A stretch of 64,000 nt of DNA from Urechidicola vernalis (GTDB lineage: Bacteria > Bacteroidota > Bacteroidia > Flavobacteriales > Flavobacteriaceae), in assembly GCF_031846385.1 (NCBI RefSeq), contig NZ_JAVRHV010000005.1, forward strand, positions 124,001 through 188,000, read 5' to 3'. The notes beneath the pieces were generated by a model. It had not been told where the DNA came from. It did no database searches and saw nothing but the letters and a program-made list of their open reading frames with translations. Made by a program: the position numbers and the translations under genes. This document shows, piece after piece, positions 1-8,346 of the stretch (the first letter of the stretch is position 1; each line of letters starts with the position of its first letter).

Positions 1-1
1 T

Positions 2-325
2 AAAATTTTAGATGAAATTGAAAGCGCCGATAAACCAACAATTTTAGTCTTTAATAAAATAGATGCCTATACGCATAGCACTATTGACAAAGACGATTTG
101 GTAACTGAATTTACAAAGGAGCATTACACTTTAGAAGACTGGAAAAAAACCTGGATGAATGAAATGGGGGACAACAGCCTCTTTATTTCTGCAATCAATA
201 AAGAAAACATGGAACAGTTTAAAGAAAGAGTATTTGAAGAAGTAAAAAGAATTCATATGCAACGCTTTCCGTATAACGATTATTTGTATTTCGAATACGA
301 TAAAGACGGAAATAGCATTTCTTAA
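2..325 (+). CDS. hflX: GTPase HflX, C-terminal part (cut by window edge)
   Basis: This is the last ~107 codons of a ribosome-associated GTPase of the HflX family. The G4 motif NKID is near codon 18 and a G5-like ISA stretch lies further on. The end matches the usual flavobacterial HflX tail, with a KRIHMQRFPYND segment. HflX splits stalled or hibernating 70S ribosomes and acts in the cytoplasm. The open frame runs in from the left edge, so the TTG at 98 is internal and not a start. A rho-independent terminator follows the stop directly. The G1-G3 motifs are outside the window, so the HflX call rests on the C-terminal part. Confidence 0.8.
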   Translation, partial: KILDEIESADKPTILVFNKIDAYTHSTIDKDDLVTEFTKEHYTLEDWKKTWMNEMGDNSLFISAINKENMEQFKERVFEEVKRIHMQRFPYNDYLYFEYDKDGNSIS

Positions 326-330
326 AAAAA

Positions 331-357
331 GCCAACTGATTTCAGTTGGCTTTTTTT
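331..357 (+). terminator. Rho-independent terminator after hflX
   Basis: A 9-bp perfect stem (gccaactga / tcagttggc) with a tiny loop is followed by seven T. It begins five bases after the hflX stop codon and separates it from the nuclease gene at 384. Confidence 0.9.
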
Positions 358-383
358 ATTTTTATACAATAGCAAAATAGCAT

Positions 384-3101
384 ATGAAAAGCTTTCTTTC
401 TCGAGTTATTAGTGATGTCCTTCAAAAAGTTGAAACACCTTTAGAACACCAAATTTTTGTACTACCTAGTCAAAGAGCTTGTGTTTTTTTAAAACACGAG
501 TTAAAGGCCCAACTAAATAAGGCCAGTTTCCTACCGAAAATTATCTCCATAGAATCGTATATCCAAGAAATAGCTGATATAAGTCAAATCGATCAGGTTC
601 AATTGATTTTTGAATTCTATTCCGTTTATAAAAAATGCACACCCGAAGAGGCTGTAGAATCTTTTGACCAATTTTATAAATGGGCCACAGTTGTGCTGCA
701 AGATTTTAATGAAGTAGATCGGCATTTAATAGACGCTAAAGATCTGTTCACCTACCTGAGAGATATTAATAGGTTGAATAATTGGACCCCAAATACGGAA
801 ATAACAAAGAATTATTTTTCATTTTTTGAACGATTGAATACGTATTATTTCGAACTCTATCAACATCTTCTAGAACAAAAAAAAGGGTATCAAGGCTTAA
901 TCTACAGAGAGGCGGAAAATAACATTCAACATTACTTAAATAATATTGAAAATAAACACGTAACACTTGTTGGATTTAATGCTTTAAACAAAGCAGAAGA
1001 GCACATTTTTCAAGAATTATTACAAAATGGAAATGCATCCATTTATTGGGATGTGGACAAATCGTATTTAGAGAAAAGTAATACAACTGGAACATTTGTT
1101 AGAAAGTATAAAAGTGAATGGAGTGTTCTAAAGAATACGATTAATTGGGTAGATGATCATTTTTCGAGTTCTGAACAAGAGATTCAAATTATTGGAGCAG
1201 CCAAAAATGTTAGTCAATTAAAGTACGCAGGTGAAATTTTATCGAAGCAAGATAAATTTAACAATACAGCTTTGGTTTTGGCTGATGAGTCGCTCTTACC
1301 ATTAATGTTAAATTCGTTACCAAATGGTATTGATAAGATAAATATTACCATGGGGCTATCTCTTAGAGATATGCCCTTGTCTAACTTTTTTGAATCTATT
1401 TTTAATTTGTTTTTAAACCAAGAAAAACTCGGCTTGGTAAAAAAGAACGCGTTCTATTATAAAGACATTTTAAATTTAATTAACAATCCGTTTTATAAAA
1501 CGATAGAAAAAGAGTCCGAGGAGATTTCGCAATTTATTGGAAAAAATAATTTAATATTTGTCTCTACACAAGAGATTTCAGAATTGTGCAATTCTAAAAC
1601 TCTTGATTTGTTACTTATTCAAAAACTGAATGGAGTTCACGATTTAATTCAGAGGATTTTGGATGGTATTCACCAATTTAAGGATGAATTTTCTGGAATA
1701 GAAAAGGAATATTTAATGCGATTCTATGCTGTATTCCAGCAATTTTTAAATTTGAATAATAAGTTCAACTATATTAAAGATTTAAAAACACTACATCACT
1801 TTTTTAATCAGTTAGTTCGCAATGAAAAAATGGCGTTTCAGGGAGAACCTTTAGAGGGTTTACAGTTAATGGGGATGTTAGAAACAAGGGTAATAGATTT
1901 TGAAACCGTTATTCTTACTTCGATGAATGAAGGAATTTTACCAGCATCTAAGCAAGAAAATTCGTTTATACCTTTTGACGTTAAAAAACATGTTGGGTTG
2001 CCTACCTACCAAGAAAAGGATGCGATTTTTTCATATCATTTCTACCGACTTTTACAAAGAGCAAAGAAAGTATTTTTACTTTATAATACGGAAAAAGACG
2101 CCTACGGTACTGGCGAAAAAAGTAGATTTTTAACCCAATTAGAAATCAATAGGCCAGAGATAAAACAAGCCTTAGTTGGAGCAAAGGTTAGCATGGCTCC
2201 GAAAGAACTGCTCGAGATTCCAAAATCTAAGGAGTTGCAAATTGAACTTCAACAATTGGCAGCAAAAGGTATATCGCCTTCAGCGTTGACAAGTTATATT
2301 AATAATCCAATCGATTTTTACTATCAAAAGATTTTAAAAATTAGAGAAGTAGAAGAGGTTGAAGAAACCGTAGCGGTGAACACCATGGGAACCGTAATTC
2401 ACGAGACACTAGAAGAACTCTATACACCTTATATCAATTCTATTTTAACAGAAGGAGTTATAAAAAAAATGAAATCCATATCAGAAAATTTAGTGATTTC
2501 TAATTTCAATAAGGTTTATGTAAACGGTAATATAGCAACCGGTAAAAACAAATTAATATTTGAGGTTTCAAAAAAGTATTTGGATCGATTTTTAAATATG
2601 GAACTAGCGGATGTTAAGGCTGGAAAAGAAATTAAGATTATTGCATTGGAACAAAAACTATCCTATAATTTAAAGGTTGATGGGATAGATTTCCCCATAA
2701 AATTAGGAGGTATCGTAGACCGAATTGATGAGGTAGATGGAGTATTACGAATTTTAGATTATAAAACAGGAATGGTAAAGGCTGCAGATTTAAAACTGAA
2801 TGATTTCTCTAAAATGAAGTTAGATTATAAGTACACCAAAGCCATGCAAGTGATGTTGTACGCTTTTTTATATAAAATGAATTCTGAAGATTCAGGTTCT
2901 AGCATGATGGAAGCTGGAATTATTTCATTTAAGAATTTAAATAACGGTTTCTTAAAAATGAATTTTGGAGAAGGGAGAAGCAAGGATAATGAAATTACTT
3001 CCGAAAGATTGGAGAACTATATAGAGGATCTAAAACAAATATTAATTGAAATTTTTGATGCTTCGATTCCATTTAAAGAAAATCCAGATAAGAAATTCTA
3101 A
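384..3101 (+). CDS. AddB-like PD-(D/E)XK nuclease family protein
   Basis: A 905-residue protein of the Bacteroidota AddB-like type: a degenerate helicase-like N-terminal region and a C-terminal RecB-family nuclease domain. The nuclease motifs are a GTVIHETLEEL segment near residue 670, VDRID near 777 and LDYKTG near 790, which supply the H, D and D-x-K metal ligands. No Walker A motif is visible at the N terminus, as in AddB subunits. The cysteines that hold the Fe-S cluster in Firmicutes AddB are absent: NNPIDFYYQ stands where CPF-type motifs occur. Family role: end processing in double-strand break repair with an AddA/UvrD-like partner, which is not in this window. A MATE gene follows 17 bases downstream. 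Confidence 0.8.
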   Translation: MKSFLSRVISDVLQKVETPLEHQIFVLPSQRACVFLKHELKAQLNKASFLPKIISIESYIQEIADISQIDQVQLIFEFYSVYKKCTPEEAVESFDQFYKWATVVLQDFNEVDRHLIDAKDLFTYLRDINRLNNWTPNTEITKNYFSFFERLNTYYFELYQHLLEQKKGYQGLIYREAENNIQHYLNNIENKHVTLVGFNALNKAEEHIFQELLQNGNASIYWDVDKSYLEKSNTTGTFVRKYKSEWSVLKNTINWVDDHFSSSEQEIQIIGAAKNVSQLKYAGEILSKQDKFNNTALVLADESLLPLMLNSLPNGIDKINITMGLSLRDMPLSNFFESIFNLFLNQEKLGLVKKNAFYYKDILNLINNPFYKTIEKESEEISQFIGKNNLIFVSTQEISELCNSKTLDLLLIQKLNGVHDLIQRILDGIHQFKDEFSGIEKEYLMRFYAVFQQFLNLNNKFNYIKDLKTLHHFFNQLVRNEKMAFQGEPLEGLQLMGMLETRVIDFETVILTSMNEGILPASKQENSFIPFDVKKHVGLPTYQEKDAIFSYHFYRLLQRAKKVFLLYNTEKDAYGTGEKSRFLTQLEINRPEIKQALVGAKVSMAPKELLEIPKSKELQIELQQLAAKGISPSALTSYINNPIDFYYQKILKIREVEEVEETVAVNTMGTVIHETLEELYTPYINSILTEGVIKKMKSISENLVISNFNKVYVNGNIATGKNKLIFEVSKKYLDRFLNMELADVKAGKEIKIIALEQKLSYNLKVDGIDFPIKLGGIVDRIDEVDGVLRILDYKTGMVKAADLKLNDFSKMKLDYKYTKAMQVMLYAFLYKMNSEDSGSSMMEAGIISFKNLNNGFLKMNFGEGRSKDNEITSERLENYIEDLKQILIEIFDASIPFKENPDKKF

Positions 3102-3118
3102 TTTCGGAAAACAGACGA

Positions 3119-4453
3119 ATGTATAAGAGTTCTGAAATAACATTTAAAGGGATAAACAAATTGGCAATTCCGGCTATAATCACCGGTATTGCAGAACCCT
3201 TGTTGTCTATAACCGATACTGCAATTGTTGGAAATATTCCTTTAAACCCGGTTGAATCTCTTGCCGCGGTCGGTATTGCAGGCTCGTTTATTTCAGCCAT
3301 CGTTTGGATTTTGGCACAAACAAGATCGGCCATATCTGCAACTGTTTCGAAATATTTGGGTGCTAAAAAACTGAATCAAATAGAGAATTTGCCTTCTCAA
3401 ATTATTTTTTTAAACGTGGCTTTAAGCATTGTTATTTATTTTATTACAGTGCTTTTTGCAAAGGAAATATTTCAGGTCTATAATGCCAAAGGATTAATTT
3501 TAGATTATTCGGTTAACTATTATAAAATTAGAGCATTAGGATTTCCGTTGACTCTTTTTGTGTTTTCGGTATTTGGGGTGTTCAGAGGGCTTCAAAACAC
3601 CTTCTGGCCTATGGTAATTAGTATTGTTGGCGTTTCAATTAATATTGTTTTAGACTTTGCTTTTGTATATGGAATTTCAGGTATAATTGAGCCAATGCAT
3701 ATTGAAGGTGCAGCGTGGGCCAGTGTTATTGCCCAATTAATTATGGCTATTATGGCGTTTGTTTTAATGTTGAAAAAAACACCATTTACACTAAGGTTCA
3801 AATTGCCATTTAATCATGAGATTAAGAATATTATTTCGATAAGTTTTAATTTAATTATTAGAGCAATTTCTTTAAACGTAGCATTGATTATGGCAAATTC
3901 ATATGCTACAAAGTATGGTGATAATCATATTGCAGCACAGACCATAGCCTTTCAAATATGGTTGTTTTTTGCCTTTTTTATTGATGGATATTCTAGCGTT
4001 GGAAATATCGTTTCGGGCAAATTATTAGGGGAACGAAATTTCAAAAAAATGTGGTTGTTAAGTGTAAAATTGGGCAGGTATTCTGTTGTAGTTGCCGTTT
4101 TATTGGCATTGTTTTGCGGTGTTTTTTACACCAAAATAGGAGGTTTGTTCACCAATGAAAAAGAGGTGGTGGTTCTCTTTAATTCTATTTTTTGGATTGT
4201 GTTAGTGATGCAACCTATAAATGCACTTGCTTTTGTTTATGACGGAATATTTAAAGGCTTGGCGGAGGCGGTTACACTAAGAAATCTATTGTTAGTTGCC
4301 ACTTTTTTAGGATTTGTTCCAACGCTATTAATTACCGATTATTTTGGATTGGAACTTACCGGTATATGGATTGCATTTACCGTTTGGATGCTTTTGCGAA
4401 GCGGAATCTTAATTGTAAAATTTAGAAAGAAAATTCTAGTTAAAAACACGTAA
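3119..4453 (+). CDS. MATE family efflux transporter
   Basis: A 444-residue polytopic inner-membrane protein with about 12 hydrophobic segments. The N-terminal signature (LAIPAIITGIAEPLLSITDT, then AIVGNIP) is typical of the DinF-like branch of the MATE family. Members export cationic drugs or metabolites using a Na+ or H+ gradient; the substrate here cannot be inferred. The gene starts 17 bases after the nuclease gene and ends 10 bases before the crotonase gene, so co-transcription is likely. No truncation is seen. Confidence 0.88.
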   Translation: MYKSSEITFKGINKLAIPAIITGIAEPLLSITDTAIVGNIPLNPVESLAAVGIAGSFISAIVWILAQTRSAISATVSKYLGAKKLNQIENLPSQIIFLNVALSIVIYFITVLFAKEIFQVYNAKGLILDYSVNYYKIRALGFPLTLFVFSVFGVFRGLQNTFWPMVISIVGVSINIVLDFAFVYGISGIIEPMHIEGAAWASVIAQLIMAIMAFVLMLKKTPFTLRFKLPFNHEIKNIISISFNLIIRAISLNVALIMANSYATKYGDNHIAAQTIAFQIWLFFAFFIDGYSSVGNIVSGKLLGERNFKKMWLLSVKLGRYSVVVAVLLALFCGVFYTKIGGLFTNEKEVVVLFNSIFWIVLVMQPINALAFVYDGIFKGLAEAVTLRNLLLVATFLGFVPTLLITDYFGLELTGIWIAFTVWMLLRSGILIVKFRKKILVKNT

Positions 4454-4463
4454 CTTTGAACCA

Positions 4464-5219
4464 ATGGATCAAGGAAGTTTATATACCAAAATTGAGAATA
4501 AAGTAGCGACTATTGAGTTCGCCCACCCAGCAAGTAACAGTTTTCCAAGTGTACTTTTAAGTCGTTTAGAAAGGGCGTTTGTCGAGTTGAGTTCAGACGA
4601 CAACGCACATGTTATTATTTTAAAGAGTGAAGGTGAAAAAGCTTTTTGTGCAGGCGCTTCGTTTAACGAATTAGTAGCAATTGATTCCTTGGAGTCTGGC
4701 GTTACTTTTTTTATGGGATTCGCAAATGTGATCAATGCAATGCGCGTTTGTAAAAAACCAATAATTGGTTGTGTTCAAGGAAAAGCAGTTGGTGGTGGTG
4801 TTGGTTTAATCGCAGCCTGTGATTATGTGTATGCTACCGATAAGGCCGCTGTTAAATTATCAGAATTGACCATTGGAATTGGACCTTTTGTAATTGCGCC
4901 AGCCGTTGAAAGAAAAATAGGATTGGTAGGTTTAAGCGAGTTGAGTTTAAACGCAACCGCATGGAAAAATGCCTATTGGGCCAAAGAAAAAGGCTTGTAT
5001 GCTGAGGTATATGATTCCATTGAAAAATTACACAAAGAAGTAGATATCATTGCATTAGAATTGGCATCATACAACTCAAAAGCAGTAGAAGAAATGATAG
5101 CCGCATTATGGAAAGGGACAGAAAATTGGGAAACATTGTTGGTAGAACGCGCCGAAATTAGCGGAAAATTAGTGCTGTCTGATTTCACAAAAAAAGCATT
5201 AGAAAAGTTTAAAAAATAA
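4464..5219 (+). CDS. Enoyl-CoA hydratase/isomerase (crotonase) family protein
   Basis: A 251-residue crotonase-fold enzyme. The first oxyanion-hole region is FCAGASFNEL (residues ~61-70) and the second is the GKAVGGGVGL stretch (~107-116). Acidic residues sit where crotonase has its two catalytic glutamates: SEL near 134 and again SEL near 158. Family members hydrate or isomerise acyl-CoA thioesters; the sequence also resembles methylglutaconyl-CoA hydratases of leucine degradation, but the substrate is not settled. A TAACTTTG element at 4451-4458 lies only five bases before the ATG. queD follows after 3 bases. Confidence 0.82.
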   Translation: MDQGSLYTKIENKVATIEFAHPASNSFPSVLLSRLERAFVELSSDDNAHVIILKSEGEKAFCAGASFNELVAIDSLESGVTFFMGFANVINAMRVCKKPIIGCVQGKAVGGGVGLIAACDYVYATDKAAVKLSELTIGIGPFVIAPAVERKIGLVGLSELSLNATAWKNAYWAKEKGLYAEVYDSIEKLHKEVDIIALELASYNSKAVEEMIAALWKGTENWETLLVERAEISGKLVLSDFTKKALEKFKK

Positions 5220-5222
5220 GAC

Positions 5223-5675
5223 ATGAGCAAAATTAGAATCACAAAGCAGTTCAACTTTGAAACGGGTCATGCCTTATATGGTTACGATGGTAAATGTAAA
5301 AATGTACATGGCCATAGTTATAAACTTTCAGTAACGGTAATTGGTACACCTATTTCTGACACAAACAATGTGAAATACGGAATGGTGATTGATTTTAAAG
5401 ATTTAAAAGACATTGTAGAAAGCGAAATAGTAGATGTTTTTGACCACGCTACCGTATTTAATAAAAACACACCGCATATAGAACTTGCTAAGGAATTAGC
5501 AGATAGAGGGCATAGTGTTATTTTGGTAGATTACCAGCCAACCAGTGAAATGATGATTATAGATTTTGCTGATAAAATCAAAAAGAGACTTCCGGAAAAT
5601 ATAGAACTACATTCTTTAAAATTAAGAGAAACAGGTACGTCGCATGCCGAGTGGTATGCTTCGGATAATCAGTAA
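5223..5675 (+). CDS. queD: 6-carboxytetrahydropterin synthase (QueD / PTPS family)
   Basis: A 150-residue protein of the 6-pyruvoyl-tetrahydropterin synthase family. Zinc ligands H16, H29 and H31 (ETGHAL and VHGHSY) and the catalytic Cys25 are present, and E136 lies in the closing ETGTSHAEW motif that binds the pterin. QueD converts dihydroneopterin triphosphate to 6-carboxytetrahydropterin in queuosine synthesis. The rest of the pathway is not in the window. It is separated from the crotonase gene by 3 bases, suggesting one transcript. Confidence 0.88.
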   Translation: MSKIRITKQFNFETGHALYGYDGKCKNVHGHSYKLSVTVIGTPISDTNNVKYGMVIDFKDLKDIVESEIVDVFDHATVFNKNTPHIELAKELADRGHSVILVDYQPTSEMMIIDFADKIKKRLPENIELHSLKLRETGTSHAEWYASDNQ

Positions 5676-5688
5676 TTGGTTATTCTCG

Positions 5689-5955
5689 ATGAAATCACTT
5701 GAAAACAAAATATTACTTTTTGATAATTGGTCTAAACCATGGACTTTTAAAAAGTCGATCGAGGACACATTAAATAAGAATGAGTTAAATCTTTTCAAAG
5801 AAATTTGTATTAAAGCAGGTGATTTTCAACTATGGAATTACTCAGATTTACTAGTAGGATGCTCTATGTGCGAAAGATTTTTAAAAGACAGATATGAATT
5901 ATCAGACGAGGCAATTACCAATATTGTTCGTGCATTATCATATGAATGGAAATAG
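5689..5955 (+). CDS. Small conserved-type protein with CxxC, unknown function
   Basis: An 88-residue protein that I do not recognise. It is rich in aromatic and charged residues and has a CSMC pair near residue 61 in a DLLVGCSMCERFL segment. No signal peptide or membrane segment is seen. The open frame extends upstream to 5644, overlapping queD, but ATG 5689 is 13 bases after the queD stop and is the more natural start. It is the last gene of the plus-strand run and faces pth. The CxxC could bind metal or be redox-active, but this is speculation. Confidence 0.6.
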   Translation: MKSLENKILLFDNWSKPWTFKKSIEDTLNKNELNLFKEICIKAGDFQLWNYSDLLVGCSMCERFLKDRYELSDEAITNIVRALSYEWK

Positions 5956-6015
5956 TGATTCTAGTCTAATTTAGTCGATTTGTGATTATATAACTGAATC
6001 AAAATAAACCCAATA

Positions 6016-6642
6016 TTACTGCCCATTAAAATTATTCATCGTATTTCTTAAACCAGCAGTTCCAAAAGATTTTATCAATTCGGCACCTTTTTCTAAGCGC
6101 TCGATTAATTGAGATTGTTCGTCTTTGGTCCATTTACCTAAAACATAATCTACTTGTCTTCCTTTTGAAAAAGCATCGCTTACTCCAAATCTAAATCTTG
6201 GGTATTGTTGTGTTTGCAATTTATCTTGAATGTCTTTTAGACCATTATGACCTCCAGCGCTACCTTTTGCTTTTAAGCGTATTGTACCAAAGGGAATGTT
6301 TAAATCATCACAAATAACCAACACATTTTCTAACGGAATTTTTTCCTTTGTCATCCAATACTTTACGGCTTTACCACTTAAATTCATAAAAGTGGACGGC
6401 TTTAATAAAACAAAGGTGCGACCTTTAAAGCGAAAAGAAGTTACGGCTCCAAGTTTATCCGACTCAAAAGATACATTTTCATTTCCGGCTAAATTATCAA
6501 GCAGTTTAAATCCAATATTATGACGTGTGTCATCATATTTTTCTCCAATATTTCCAAGTCCAACAATTAGGAATTTTTTCATGTGATCTTCTACTTTAAA
6601 TCGCTCGTTAGACGCTTTTTTAAAAAATGAAAATAGATTCAT
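6016..6642 (-). CDS. pth: Peptidyl-tRNA hydrolase
   Basis: This enzyme releases peptides from prematurely dropped peptidyl-tRNAs in the cytoplasm. With the start at 6642 it has 208 residues, preceded by a ~20-residue basic leader common in Bacteroidota Pth before the core KKFLIVGLGNIG. Core Asn31, catalytic His41 (TRHNIGF) and the CDD acidic motif are present, as is the GSAGGHNGLKDI helix. The open frame runs up to 6666, but that ATG lies inside the terminator hairpin of glyS, which argues for the start at 6642. It lies 58 bases downstream of glyS and may be transcribed partly by read-through. Confidence 0.93.
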   Translation of the reverse strand: MNLFSFFKKASNERFKVEDHMKKFLIVGLGNIGEKYDDTRHNIGFKLLDNLAGNENVSFESDKLGAVTSFRFKGRTFVLLKPSTFMNLSGKAVKYWMTKEKIPLENVLVICDDLNIPFGTIRLKAKGSAGGHNGLKDIQDKLQTQQYPRFRFGVSDAFSKGRQVDYVLGKWTKDEQSQLIERLEKGAELIKSFGTAGLRNTMNNFNGQ

Positions 6643-6652
6643 TTGGCAAAAA

Positions 6653-6677
6653 TAAAAAAAGCCCACCGAAGTGAGCT
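6653..6677 (-). terminator. UUCG-tetraloop terminator after glyS
   Basis: On the minus strand, agctcac-TTCG-gtgggct forms a 7-bp stem (one G-T pair) closed by a UUCG tetraloop and followed by seven T. It lies between the glyS stop at 6700 and the pth start at 6642. Confidence 0.85.
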
Positions 6678-6699
6678 TTAATTTATAGTATTTAAATAG

Positions 6700-8241
6700 T
6701 TACATTCTTAATAACCAGTTTTTCATAGAAACCTCTTCTTCAATAATTGATTTTAATTCAGAAATTGGAACCCTTTTTTGTTCCATAGTATCTCTATGTC
6801 TAATTGTTACCGAATTATCTTCTAAAGTGTCATGGTCAACCGTAATACAGAAAGGTGTACCATTGGCATCTTGCCTTCTATATCTACGTCCAACAGCGTC
6901 TTTTTCATCATAACTAACGGCGAAATCCCATTTCAAATCTTCTACAATTTTACGTGCTACTTCTGGTAAGCCATCTTTTTTAACCAATGGCAAAATAGCG
7001 GCTTTAGTCGGCGCTAATACCGATGGTAATTTTAAAACAGTTCTTGTGGTTCCGTTTTCTAATTCTTCTTCTTGTAAAGAGTTAGAGAACACAGCCAAAA
7101 ACATTCTATCCAATCCGATAGAAGTTTCTAAGACATACGGCACATAAGATTTGTTTTCTTCATGATCGAAAAACTGTAATTTTTTACCACTGTGTTTTTC
7201 GTGTGCTTTCAAGTCAAAATCAGTTCTAGAATGAATCCCTTCTAATTCTTTAAACCCAAATGGGAAACGGAACTCAATATCGGCAGCTGCATCTGCATAA
7301 TGAGCTAATTTTTCATGGTCATGAAAACGATAATTATCTTCACCCATTCCTAATGATAAATGCCATTTTAAACGTGCGTCTTTCCAGTGTTTGTACCACT
7401 CTTGTTGGGTTCCAGGTTTAATGAAAAATTGCATTTCCATTTGTTCGAACTCACGCATTCTAAAAATAAACTGACGCGCTACTATTTCGTTTCTAAAAGC
7501 TTTTCCAGTTTGTGCAATTCCAAAAGGAATTTTCATTCGACCCGTTTTTTGAACATTTAAGAAATTCACAAAAATTCCTTGTGCTGTCTCTGGTCGTAAA
7601 TATAAATCCATCGCGCTCTCTGCAGAGGCTCCTAATTTTGTTCCGAACATTAAGTTAAACTGCTTTACGTCTGTCCAATTCTTTGATCCGGACAATGGGC
7701 AAGCAATTGCTAACTCTTCAATCAGTGCCTTAACATCGGCTAAATCTTCTTTTTCTAAAGATTGCCCCATGCGTTTTAAAATAGCATTTCCTTTTTCTTT
7801 ATAGCCTAAAACTCTAGGATTCGTTTCTAAAAATTGCGCTTTATCAAAAGAATCTCCAAAACGTTTTGCTGCTTTTTTAACTTCCTTCTCAATTTTTGTA
7901 TCCAGTTTGCCAACGTAATCTTCGATTAGAACATCTGCTCTATAGCGTTTTTTAGAATCTTTATTGTCAATTAGTGGGTCGCTGAAGGCATCTACGTGCC
8001 CTGATGCTTTCCATGTTGTTGGATGCATAAATATTGCTGAATCAAGTCCAACTATATTCTCATTCATTTGCACCATGGCTTTCCACCAATATTCGCGAAT
8101 ATTTTTCTTTAATTCTACTCCGTTTTGTGCATAATCATAAACCGCACTCAATCCATCATAAATTTCACTGCTTTGAAATACGTAACCGTATTCCTTTGCA
8201 TGTGAAATTACACTCTTAAATTTGTCTTCTTGTTTTGCCAT
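6700..8241 (-). CDS. glyS: Glycyl-tRNA synthetase, single-chain class II
   Basis: A 513-residue single-polypeptide GlyRS, the homodimeric type also found in eukaryotes and archaea rather than the alpha2-beta2 bacterial type. Class II features include motif 2 around GKAFRNEIVARQF and EFEQMEMQFF, the active-site TSIGLDRMF near the C-terminal third, and an anticodon-binding domain that includes YRRQDANGTPFCITVDHDT. It charges tRNA-Gly in the cytoplasm. A TATTTTTG element on the minus strand at 8246-8253 sits five bases before the ATG, so the leader is very short or absent. A strong terminator follows. Confidence 0.95.
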   Translation of the reverse strand: MAKQEDKFKSVISHAKEYGYVFQSSEIYDGLSAVYDYAQNGVELKKNIREYWWKAMVQMNENIVGLDSAIFMHPTTWKASGHVDAFSDPLIDNKDSKKRYRADVLIEDYVGKLDTKIEKEVKKAAKRFGDSFDKAQFLETNPRVLGYKEKGNAILKRMGQSLEKEDLADVKALIEELAIACPLSGSKNWTDVKQFNLMFGTKLGASAESAMDLYLRPETAQGIFVNFLNVQKTGRMKIPFGIAQTGKAFRNEIVARQFIFRMREFEQMEMQFFIKPGTQQEWYKHWKDARLKWHLSLGMGEDNYRFHDHEKLAHYADAAADIEFRFPFGFKELEGIHSRTDFDLKAHEKHSGKKLQFFDHEENKSYVPYVLETSIGLDRMFLAVFSNSLQEEELENGTTRTVLKLPSVLAPTKAAILPLVKKDGLPEVARKIVEDLKWDFAVSYDEKDAVGRRYRRQDANGTPFCITVDHDTLEDNSVTIRHRDTMEQKRVPISELKSIIEEEVSMKNWLLRM

Positions 8242-8245
8242 GCTG

Positions 8246-8253
8246 CAAAAATA
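8246..8253 (-). promoter_or_regulatory. Putative -7 element TATTTTTG of glyS
   Basis: Matches the Bacteroidota sigma-A consensus TAnnTTTG on the minus strand, five bases before the glyS ATG. I could not see a clear -33 TTG at the expected distance. Confidence 0.4.
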
Positions 8254-8286
8254 GTAAAGGTTTTAGAACTATGAACCACTATAAAT

Positions 8287-8322
8287 AAAAAAGTGAATGC
8301 CCTAAATTAAAAGGACATTCAC
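8287..8322 (-). terminator. Terminator after coiled-coil membrane protein gene
   Basis: An inverted repeat (gtgaatg/cattcac plus cct/agg with one mismatch) has an A run on its left, giving a T tract on the minus transcript. It lies 25 bases after the stop of the gene at 8347. Confidence 0.75.
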
Positions 8323-8346
8323 CATTATTTTTTGAAAGGATAATTA

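Noticed and set aside
98..325. Separate 75-residue gene starting at TTG 98
   Set aside because: The same frame is open to the left edge and encodes the HflX G4 region before 98, so this is the 3' part of a longer gene.
6642..6666. Longer Pth start at 6666
   Set aside because: The ATG lies inside the glyS terminator hairpin, and the added eight residues are not typical of the family.
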